52,346 nucleotides of DNA from Candidatus Yanofskybacteria bacterium CG10_big_fil_rev_8_21_14_0_10_46_23 (GTDB lineage Bacteria; Patescibacteriota; Minisyncoccia; 2-02-FULL-40-12; IGHO2-12-FULL-4), in NCBI GenBank assembly GCA_002771135.1, contig PCXO01000012.1:21694-74039 (forward strand). Reading direction: 5' to 3'. The notes below the pieces were generated by a model. It saw only the letters and a program-made list of their open reading frames with translations. It did no database searches and had not been told where the DNA came from. The first letter of the stretch is position 1. Every line of letters begins with the position of its first letter. Positions 1 through 7,431 of the stretch are shown piece after piece. The translations under genes and the position numbers were made by a program.

Positions 1-51
1 CAGGTTATTTCGACGTTTACTTTTTTGAACTCCGCGTTTAACTCTTGGCAT
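1..51 (-). CDS. rplT: Ribosomal protein L20 (bL20), N-terminal part, runs off the window
   Basis: Reverse-strand translation MPRVKRGVQKSKRRNNL, the typical L20 N-terminus; downstream of infC-rpmI. Confidence 0.85.
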   Translation of the reverse strand, partial: MPRVKRGVQKSKRRNNL

Positions 52-55
52 GATA

Positions 56-244
56 TTAAATTATCGCTTTAAGGTCTTTAGTTTGATTGTTATCCATTCC
101 GACGAGTCCTCGTTTTTCCCGCGTTTCGTTGCCGTTGGCGCGAGCGTTAAAATGATTCTGCCGGGGCGGGCGATGAAGTAATTTATTTTTGCCCGTAATC
201 TTGACACGTTTTTGGGCCGATCGATTGGATTTTCGTTTGGTCAT
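56..244 (-). CDS. rpmI: Ribosomal protein L35 (bL35)
   Basis: Small basic protein with KRVKITGKNKLLHRPPRQNH; located between infC and rplT. Confidence 0.85.
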   Translation of the reverse strand: MTKRKSNRSAQKRVKITGKNKLLHRPPRQNHFNARANGNETREKRGLVGMDNNQTKDLKAII

Positions 245-245
245 T

Positions 246-785
246 TTATTTTGCCGGGCGGATAATAAAGGCGAAGCCCCGGGGGCTGGGTTTTACTTTT
301 CCGTCAATGACGTAAGACTGAGATATAAAATTGGGGAAGTGCTCAATTCGTTTGCGCGCTTCATCTTGCATCCCTCGTTCGCGACCTTTGAGAAAGATTT
401 CTAGCCGGACGGGGTGGCCTTTCTTCAAAAATCGATCCGCTTGTTGGGCTTTGACCTCCAGATCATGGTCACCCGTTCGAAGGCCAATTCGAACCGTTTT
501 CATCTCTTGGGCGGGGGTACTTTGTTTTTGGCCCTTTTCTTTCTGGCCCTTATCGTACATGTACTTACCGTAGTCGGTAATTTTGACGATGGGGGGGCGA
601 TTGGTCGGGGCAATCTCGACAAGATCGAGGCCTTTCTCGCGAGCCAATTTTAAAGCTTTTGCTGTTTCCATAATCCCCACCTTTTTACCCAATTCATCAA
701 CAACTTGGACTTGGGGGATGCGGATCGACTCATTGACCCGGATAAATTCGCGTTTAAGCTTTTGCTTATATTTTCTTCGTTTCAT
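246..785 (-). CDS. infC: Translation initiation factor IF-3
   Basis: RVNESIRIPQVQVVDELGKKVGIMETAKALKLAREKGLDLVEIAP...RPPIVKITDYGKY. Confidence 0.96.
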   Translation of the reverse strand: MKRRKYKQKLKREFIRVNESIRIPQVQVVDELGKKVGIMETAKALKLAREKGLDLVEIAPTNRPPIVKITDYGKYMYDKGQKEKGQKQSTPAQEMKTVRIGLRTGDHDLEVKAQQADRFLKKGHPVRLEIFLKGRERGMQDEARKRIEHFPNFISQSYVIDGKVKPSPRGFAFIIRPAK

Positions 786-841
786 CTAATACGAGTTCAA
801 ACCTTAACACAGATTATTTAAAAAATAAAGGGGTTTTAGCT

Positions 842-1318
842 TTAGAGCGAGATACTTTCATCGAGATGGAGATGCCAATAAAATGTCTCTATTTTTCGAG
901 CCGACCTATCCTTATCGTTACTCCCAAAGTTTAAGCTGTGAATGATCGGCGTTCTTGTTTGATCGCTATGACTGATGGCCTTATCGGTATCGATATAAAA
1001 CCCGAGATGATGGTGGGGCTGACCATCTGTCTGGATTTTTTTCTCCCAGAGAATCACGGCTCCGGGTTGGGGGGTATCGATTTTATACCAGCCCGAAGCG
1101 CGCATATCTTTTAGGGTACTTTCGACGGTGGCGTGGGGGTTTTTGATTAGGCCTCTGAACTCAGCTAATTTTCGACTAACAAAGATAGCGCAAGCGACTT
1201 GGCCATCGCGGGCAACATCGATCCAGCGGTTATCTTTTTTCAAATAAAAATGCTGGAAGTCTTTTGAGCCAGCAGAGTTAAGCACAGTTTCAACTAATTT
1301 GTCCTTAAGAGTTAGCAT
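842..1318 (-). CDS. Conserved hypothetical protein, possibly a CHAP/NlpC-P60-like cysteine peptidase fold
   Basis: 158 aa with a possible Cys (VACAIFVS) and His (HHHLGFYI); weak motif-level similarity only. Confidence 0.5.
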   Translation of the reverse strand: MLTLKDKLVETVLNSAGSKDFQHFYLKKDNRWIDVARDGQVACAIFVSRKLAEFRGLIKNPHATVESTLKDMRASGWYKIDTPQPGAVILWEKKIQTDGQPHHHLGFYIDTDKAISHSDQTRTPIIHSLNFGSNDKDRSARKIETFYWHLHLDESISL

Positions 1319-1326
1319 CAGGCGGG

Positions 1327-1359
1327 CCCGGGGAGACGACTTCTCGTCGTCTCCCCGGG
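1327..1359. terminator. Strong perfect hairpin (14-bp arms), terminator-like but without a clear T-tract
   Basis: CCCGGGGAGACGAC-TTCTC-GTCGTCTCCCCGGG, located 3' of ORF 1361-1675(-). Confidence 0.5.
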
Positions 1360-1360
1360 G

Positions 1361-1675
1361 TTAGTCTTGTCGATAAGGGGGCCAAGGTCGTCTCCGGTGG
1401 AGACCGCGAGGGATGGTCTCCAGAAGGTTCAGAAGGGTAACCCGAATCTTCTCATGTTCTGGTCGCTGGGCGTTCAGAACCCAACGGAGAAGATTGTCGA
1501 GCCAGACGCACAAAATTTTCTGGCTTTGGCCGGGTTCGACTTCTTCGAAATCCAACACGAAGTCGAGGATGCCCCGGCAAAATCGACATTGACAAGGATT
1601 GGCTTCCAGTCGAGCCCGGAAGCCGAGAATCCTTTCGGGCAGATCGGGAGGCGAGTGAATCGCTTGCAACTCCAT
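1361..1675 (-). CDS. Hypothetical 104-aa protein with strong SD
   Basis: GAAAGGAGACCGGCCATG start context; hairpin immediately 3'; opposite-strand ORFs lack such a start. Confidence 0.6.
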   Translation of the reverse strand: MELQAIHSPPDLPERILGFRARLEANPCQCRFCRGILDFVLDFEEVEPGQSQKILCVWLDNLLRWVLNAQRPEHEKIRVTLLNLLETIPRGLHRRRPWPPYRQD

Positions 1676-1830
1676 GGCCGGTCTCCTTTCTTTGAACTAT
1701 CTAATCTTAATTTTTTAAATATTAAATTCAACCCCAACTTATGAAGGTTTGACCCCGTCTTACTAAGGGGCTAGAATATTCCCAATAATCACCAATTGTT
1801 TGAACAAAATAATCATGATTGGTTTTAAGT

Positions 1831-2001
1831 ATGAAGGAATTAACTTGTATGTGCGGGCACAAGACTTCCGGCGAGGATCGTTATATGGTTGAAGCTCAGA
1901 TGTGGTATCACGCCATGAGCGAGCATCTTGAGATCATGAAAGACATGTCCGTTGAAGATATTGCCAAGTGGTTGAAAGACAAAGACGAGAAACTAGCCTA
2001 A
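1831..2001 (+). CDS. Small DUF1059-like protein
   Basis: MKELTCMCGHKTSGEDRYMVEAQMWYHAMSEHLEIMKDMS; internal start preferred over 1819. Confidence 0.6.
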   Translation: MKELTCMCGHKTSGEDRYMVEAQMWYHAMSEHLEIMKDMSVEDIAKWLKDKDEKLA

Positions 2002-2015
2002 GTCAGTTGTCTAAC

Positions 2016-2696
2016 CTAAAACCCGGGATCAGGAAGCGTCTGGTCTTGCCAGTCAGCGATCGTGTCGGTATCGATTTTAGGGTCAATTCGACCCAATGAG
2101 TGACCCTCAATTACCCCCGGCAGGCTGGGGTCAAAGACGGCCGAGTTTGCGCCCCAACTGAGTGAATCGACAACTTCTCCAATCGGATTTTTTAAATAGA
2201 GGGCATCGCCAGAATTGCTGAGACCGTTGCCGATCGGGTTGTTTAAAATAATCAATAAAGTCTCGCCGGGCCAACCCCAAAAGCCAGCCGTTGAGCCACT
2301 CTTGGTGATGAGGGCATATTGCCCGGAAGCGAGGAGCAATTCGGGGAGGGTATCGGTTAGGCTCGAGTCGGCGATCTGCCAGTCTTTTAGATTGATAATT
2401 TGATCGGTGCCGTTGTAGAGTTCGACCCACTCATTGTCGGCCTCAGTGCCATGGGTCGAGTCAACATCATAGTAAACCTCGGTAATTAAAAGTTTGCCAT
2501 CTGGTTCCGGGTTCGGCTCGGGCTCAACCGAAAGGCAACGAGCTGGCAAGTTTAAAAGATGCTGGTTGGTCATGACTCGACAGAACAAATTTTGACCGAA
2601 GGCCGATTTTAGGAGGGGAGTCTCAAAAACTTTGGCCTGGCTAATGAGAGGCAGAGCGAGGAGCGTAAGAAAGCTAAGGATAATTTTCTTTTTCAT
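2016..2696 (-). CDS. Secreted lamin-tail-domain (LTD) protein
   Basis: Signal peptide MKKKIILSFLTLLALPLISQA; LLITEVYYDVD...NEWVELYNGTDQIINLKDWQIAD. Confidence 0.8.
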   Translation of the reverse strand: MKKKIILSFLTLLALPLISQAKVFETPLLKSAFGQNLFCRVMTNQHLLNLPARCLSVEPEPNPEPDGKLLITEVYYDVDSTHGTEADNEWVELYNGTDQIINLKDWQIADSSLTDTLPELLLASGQYALITKSGSTAGFWGWPGETLLIILNNPIGNGLSNSGDALYLKNPIGEVVDSLSWGANSAVFDPSLPGVIEGHSLGRIDPKIDTDTIADWQDQTLPDPGF

Positions 2697-2787
2697 ATAA
2701 ACATTTTATCAAACTGAGCCGAGGCAGATTAAGTTGACTAGTCTCAAATTATTCAGTATTCTATAGCCAGTAGACAGGAGGTGCTCT

Positions 2788-3234
2788 TTGAAAATCAAAA
2801 ATGTTTTTCTTGCTGGAGCGATGTTCTTCTTTTTTTGGGCCTGTCCCCTGGTGGCTCAAATTGAGTCAGGCGACAGTGCCTATGACCGTTTTGTTTGTTA
2901 TCGATTCGAGAAAAAAACTCGGATCGAAAAGGAGATGGTTATTCGGCACTATGCCGAAAAGATCAAGGAAAGATTCTTCAAACTTCCGCGACTCAAGCCG
3001 AGTCAGGAAGCCAAGAGAATCGAGGAGCGGAAGTGTCTTAAAAGCAATCCGGAGTTTTGGCCGATCCTGATTGCGGAGCTTGAGAAGTGGGTTGGAACAC
3101 TGGATCAAGCCAGTATCAGCCCGACTAGCTTTATCTCATTAGGTCAGCGAGACGAGCTGTCTCAAGTGGCGGCCCGACTCGATTTATTGGTGGTCATTTT
3201 AAGAACGGCCGAGCCACCAATTTCGAAGAACTGA
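2788..3234 (+). CDS. Hypothetical secreted protein
   Basis: TTG start after AGGAGGTG; hydrophobic leader; terminator 3'. Confidence 0.7.
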   Translation: MKIKNVFLAGAMFFFFWACPLVAQIESGDSAYDRFVCYRFEKKTRIEKEMVIRHYAEKIKERFFKLPRLKPSQEAKRIEERKCLKSNPEFWPILIAELEKWVGTLDQASISPTSFISLGQRDELSQVAARLDLLVVILRTAEPPISKN

Positions 3235-3256
3235 ATCCGAACAGTCTTGGTTCTTT

Positions 3257-3281
3257 ACCGAGGGTTCATCCTCGGTTTTTT
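3257..3281 (+). terminator. Rho-independent terminator
   Basis: ACCGAGG-GTTCAT-CCTCGGTTTTTT. Confidence 0.85.
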
Positions 3282-3377
3282 GTTGCAAATAAAAACCTCC
3301 GGTGGGATTTAACCGCTAGGGATTTATAGAAACCTAAGCGAAGAGTTCGAAGTAAATAAATTTTTATCCCGTTGCCC

Positions 3378-3413
3378 AAAATCAAAGGCCCCCGCGCGGG
3401 GGCCTTTGATTTT
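3378..3413. terminator. Bidirectional terminator
   Basis: AAAATCAAAGGCCCCC-GCGC-GGGGGCCTTTGATTTT, abutting the tmRNA 3' end. Confidence 0.85.
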
Positions 3414-3766
3414 GGTGGAGATGGTGGGAGTCGAACCCACGTGTAATAGGGCTATCAACGATGATCTACACGCTTAGTCATATCTGATTTCGACACAGCT
3501 AGGGATACGACACCATCACTGCGACGCTACTTTTTGTTTTTCAGCTCAGATTTGGAAAGCATTGGAAACAAATCGGAGATATAACTCGCTGATTGGCGCT
3601 CTGTTAGCGTAGTGAGTATCGGCTAGAGAGCGAAGAGTTAAGCGTAAGCTAACCCTTGGTTGTAGTTACTGTTTGCAACTAAAATTTTGAATCTTGTTTA
3701 AAGTGAGGGACTCTCTCACTGCGTGCCCATCTGTTAATTTGCTATTATCGAATCCGGGACATCCCC
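3413..3766 (-). ncRNA. ssrA: tmRNA, predicted tag ANSNYNQGLAYA*
   Basis: 5' GGGGATGTCCCGGATTCGA, 3' GGGTTCGACTCCCACCATCTCCACCA with pairing acceptor arms; tag frame GCA AAC AGT AAC TAC AAC CAA GGG TTA GCT TAC GCT TAA at 3676-3638; smpB adjacent. Confidence 0.95.
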
Positions 3767-3800
3767 GATAACATGCATTATAGCATATTTCTTATTAAAA

Positions 3801-4247
3801 TCAATCGATTTCGACAGTTTGACGAATCGTTCTTTCCGCTTCCCGTTTTTTAATGGCTTCACGCTTGTCGTGCTTTTTCTTGCCTCGACCTAAGCCGATT
3901 TCTAGTTTTATGAGGCCCCGCTTGCTGTAGAGAGACAGTGGGACAATACTCATGCCCGCTTCCTGCGCGCGACCGACGAGGCGGTTTAACTCTTGGGCCC
4001 GCAGAAGGAGTTTTCGAGAACGCTGGGCATCGTAAGCGTTGGTTATATTCTGGGGTTGATAGGGGGGGATGGTCGCCCCAATTAACCAGAGTTCATTGTC
4101 GACAGCCTTAATAAAGGTTCCACGGATGGAACCCTTCCCCGTCTTGATCGATTTGACCTCATGGCCTAGAAGCATAACCCCCGCCTCAAAGCGCTCTAAA
4201 ATTTCAAAATCGCGTAAGGCCTGAGGATTTTTGGCGTAACTGGGCAT
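3801..4247 (-). CDS. smpB: SsrA-binding protein
   Basis: KNPQALRDFEILERFEAGVMLLGHEVKSIKTGKGSIRG... Confidence 0.96.
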   Translation of the reverse strand: MPSYAKNPQALRDFEILERFEAGVMLLGHEVKSIKTGKGSIRGTFIKAVDNELWLIGATIPPYQPQNITNAYDAQRSRKLLLRAQELNRLVGRAQEAGMSIVPLSLYSKRGLIKLEIGLGRGKKKHDKREAIKKREAERTIRQTVEID

Positions 4248-5303
4248 CTACTTTCGTTCGGTTAGGCGAACGTTAATCTTCTGTTTTTTACCGCTTCGGA
4301 GAGTGGTTAGGCTGATCAAGTCGCCAACGTCATGTTTTTGAATCACCTCTGAGAAATCAGATTTTTCGTCGAGCGTTTCGTCATTAATAGCTAAAATTAT
4401 ATCGTGTTGTTTAATACCGGCGCGATCAGCGGGAGAATGGGGGGCAACGGCGTGGCTTCCGGGAATATGGTCTTGAATTACCAGTGCCCCCTTGTCGCTA
4501 GCTAGGCTGTATCGTTCTTTTATTTCGGGGCTGAGCATGACGTAACGGATACCGATGTAGGGTTGGATGATCCGGCCGAACTTTTCTAAATCTGTTAAGT
4601 CTTTATGAGCGCGTTCAATCGGGATAGCAAAGCCAATGTTCTGAGCGCCAAAAATCACGGCGGTGTTGATGCCGATAACTTCGCCCGCCAAGTTCAGAAG
4701 TGGTCCCCCCGAGTTGCCCTGATTAATGGCCACATCGGTTTGGATTACCCCTCGGAGGCGCTCCATCTCCTGTTGGGGCCCCTCGCCAAGAGCGGCGGAG
4801 ATTTGACGGGACAGGCCGGAGACAACCCCCTTGGAGACCGTATTAGAAAAAAGTCCCAAGGCATTGCCAATGGCAATGACAGTTTGACCGGGCTGGACTT
4901 GGGCGGTCGTGCCTAATGGGATTGTTGGCAGGTTCGTCGCCTTGATCTTCAAGATGGCAATATCATTGACCGGGTCGCGGGTCAAAACTTGAGCGGGATA
5001 TTTTTTGTCGTCGCTGAGAGAGACGATAAAATCAGCCTGAGCGTCAAAAACAACATGTTTATTGGTCAAAATTAGGCCGTCTTTTCGAACCAAAAAACCC
5101 GAACCGCCCCCGACCGTGACCCTTTGATTTTTGCCGACATCTAAGGTTGGCCCCCCAAAGTCGGGCGGGACAACTCCTTGGAGTGTTGGCTCGAAGGGAT
5201 TGTCTTTTTTTATTTGAGAGGCGAATTTAGAGGCAATAACGCTGACCACGGCCGGGGAATATTTTTTGACGACGCGGATAGTCGATTGTTCTTGGCTGTC
5301 CAT
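4248..5303 (-). CDS. HtrA/Deg-family serine protease with PDZ domain
   Basis: GSGFLVRKDGLILTNKHVV, DIAILKI, GNSGGPLLN and C-terminal PDZ. Confidence 0.92.
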   Translation of the reverse strand: MDSQEQSTIRVVKKYSPAVVSVIASKFASQIKKDNPFEPTLQGVVPPDFGGPTLDVGKNQRVTVGGGSGFLVRKDGLILTNKHVVFDAQADFIVSLSDDKKYPAQVLTRDPVNDIAILKIKATNLPTIPLGTTAQVQPGQTVIAIGNALGLFSNTVSKGVVSGLSRQISAALGEGPQQEMERLRGVIQTDVAINQGNSGGPLLNLAGEVIGINTAVIFGAQNIGFAIPIERAHKDLTDLEKFGRIIQPYIGIRYVMLSPEIKERYSLASDKGALVIQDHIPGSHAVAPHSPADRAGIKQHDIILAINDETLDEKSDFSEVIQKHDVGDLISLTTLRSGKKQKINVRLTERK

Positions 5304-5364
5304 AATCTTTGCCTAAGTATATCGCATATAGAAAAATGTGCCTAGAATAGTATACTGGAGAGCG

Positions 5365-7023
5365 ATGTTTTCTTTTCGAGAAAAAATTCAGACCTTTTTA
5401 AAGCCCTTAAGCCAAGGGGTTGATTTCGAGGTAACCTATCCTCGACCCGAGTTCGGCCATTACGCAACCAATGTGGCTTTTCTGCGGGCGAAACAAGGGG
5501 GGGGCGCGCCGAATGAGATCGCTCAGGAAATTATTACCGCTTTGCGGGCGGATCCAGTCTCACAGAATTTTTTTGGGGAACTTTCCGTGGCCGGCCCCGG
5601 GTTTATTAACATGAAGCTTGCCCAGTCGGCTTTAAACCAAGGGCTGAAGGATTTGGTTCTTGGAGACTTGGCTAATTTTGGTCAAAATAATTTTGGTGGA
5701 GGGAAGAAAGTTAATTTGGAATTCATCTCCGCCAACCCGACCGGGCCCTTGGTGGTTGTCGCGGGTCGAGCCGCGGCCTATGGCGATGCCCTTGCTCGAA
5801 TCTTGGATTTTTCCGGCTTTAAAGTTACTCGGGAATATTTTATTAATGATGCCGGTCGGCAGGTGGATATTTTAGGCCGATCGGTAGCGCGTCGCTATCA
5901 GGAGTCGGCCGGATTAAAAGTTGATTTTCCAGATGATTTTTACCAGGGTGACTATGTTGTCCAAATTGCTAAAGACCTCCAAGAGTCCGGAATTTTTTCA
6001 GGCTCAGTCGAGGATTTTGAGGACCTAGCTAAGGTGGCCCAAGATTTTGCGATAGAGAAAATCATTAACCAAATTAAAGAGACGACGGAAAAGTTTGGAA
6101 TCAAATTTGACAATTGGTTTTCAGAAAGGAAAGAGCTTCAAGACTCGGGCAAAGTGACGGCAGTTTTAAAGGAACTGACGGCGGCGGGTCATACGTATGA
6201 AGAGGGGGGGGCGGTTTGGTTTACCGGAACAAAATTTGGGTTAGAACAAGATATTGTCGTCCGGCGTTCAGGTGAGACTCAAATGACCACTTATATCGCT
6301 TCTGATTTTGCTTACGCCAAAAGCAAGGCGGAACGCGGGTTTGATTTAAATATTTATCTTTTTGGGGCCGATCATCACGGCGATGTGCCGCGGGTCTATG
6401 CGGGGGTTGAAGCTCTTGGTCTTGGTCGGGAGAAATTTAAAATTATTTTACATCAGATGGTTCTTTTGAAGAAGGGCGAGACCTTGGTGCGGATGTCTAA
6501 GCGAAAAGGGGAGGTTATTTTTTTAGCGGATCTTCTTCAGGAAGTGCCGGTTGATGTTGTGCGTTTTTTCTTTTTAATGCAATCATTGGACACGCAAACC
6601 GAGTTTGATCTGGATTTGGCTAAGGAGCTGTCAAACAAAAATCCGGTTTATTATGCCCAATATGCTCAGGCGCGGGTCCGAAGTATTGAGAAAAAGATTG
6701 TCGCGGGCGGACTCTCTTGGCGGGATCAGGTTCTCGGAGAGCTAGATCAGCCCGGTCAAGAATTGGTTGTGGAGATTTATCGATTTCCCGAGGTCATCGA
6801 GGCTATCGCCAAGGATTTGCAGGTTCATCGGCTGACAACTTATATTTCCGAATTGGCGGGGAAAGTGCACCACTTCTATGACAATCATCGAATTTTAACC
6901 GGTCGAGAGGAAGTTGTTTTTGAGACTGATGGTCCCGGCAACATGGCGGTCCTTTGGGCTAGCGCCGAAGTTTTGAAAAAAGCCCTAACGCTTCTGGGGG
7001 TTTCGACGCCGGAGCAGATGTAG
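5365..7023 (+). CDS. argS: Arginyl-tRNA synthetase
   Basis: NLEFISANPTGPLVVVAGRAAAYGDALARIL and C-terminal DALR-like domain. Confidence 0.95.
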   Translation: MFSFREKIQTFLKPLSQGVDFEVTYPRPEFGHYATNVAFLRAKQGGGAPNEIAQEIITALRADPVSQNFFGELSVAGPGFINMKLAQSALNQGLKDLVLGDLANFGQNNFGGGKKVNLEFISANPTGPLVVVAGRAAAYGDALARILDFSGFKVTREYFINDAGRQVDILGRSVARRYQESAGLKVDFPDDFYQGDYVVQIAKDLQESGIFSGSVEDFEDLAKVAQDFAIEKIINQIKETTEKFGIKFDNWFSERKELQDSGKVTAVLKELTAAGHTYEEGGAVWFTGTKFGLEQDIVVRRSGETQMTTYIASDFAYAKSKAERGFDLNIYLFGADHHGDVPRVYAGVEALGLGREKFKIILHQMVLLKKGETLVRMSKRKGEVIFLADLLQEVPVDVVRFFFLMQSLDTQTEFDLDLAKELSNKNPVYYAQYAQARVRSIEKKIVAGGLSWRDQVLGELDQPGQELVVEIYRFPEVIEAIAKDLQVHRLTTYISELAGKVHHFYDNHRILTGREEVVFETDGPGNMAVLWASAEVLKKALTLLGVSTPEQM

Positions 7024-7410
7024 TCCCGCGACGGTTAATCCCCCAAGGGTATCCATCAGGAGATCTTCAATGGTGTCGGCCAAGTTTCCAATAAATTGAG
7101 CCTTAATCTGGAAAAAATTTTGGAATGGTTGAGCAAGGGTTTGGCTGGCGATGAACTCGCCAAACTCCCAAAGAACCCCGATGCCCATGGTCATCCCCAA
7201 AAGAGCAAAGAATTGAAACGGTTGAGAATTTTTAGCAAACTCGCTATCGTAATAGGATAAAAGGAGCAGGGCGATGAAGAGGCCGCCTAAATAGTGAAGG
7301 AGGGTATCAAACCAATCGAATCGAAGATACCAACCGAAAGTCCAGCCGAGGATGACGTTGAGACTGAAAATAAGGGCAAGTCCGATAATGGCAACAAAAG
7401 TTAAACGCAT
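6985..7410 (-). CDS. Multi-TM membrane protein (DUF2238/YjdF-like)
   Basis: Several TM helices; WFDTLLHYLGGLFIALLLL...LWEFGEF...DTIEDLLMDTLGG. Confidence 0.65.
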   Translation of the reverse strand: MRLTFVAIIGLALIFSLNVILGWTFGWYLRFDWFDTLLHYLGGLFIALLLLSYYDSEFAKNSQPFQFFALLGMTMGIGVLWEFGEFIASQTLAQPFQNFFQIKAQFIGNLADTIEDLLMDTLGGLTVAGLHLLRRRNPQKR

Positions 7411-7431
7411 GAAGCTATCTTAGGGGTTTAT

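Noticed and set aside
1367-1744. ORFs 1367-1744(+) and 1474-1737(-)
   Set aside because: The 1361-1675(-) frame has a strong SD and a 3' hairpin; the others lack start signals.
5338-7023. Alternative genetic code (TGA recoding as in some CPR)
   Set aside because: ORFs end normally at TGA and conserved proteins are full length with TGA as stop.
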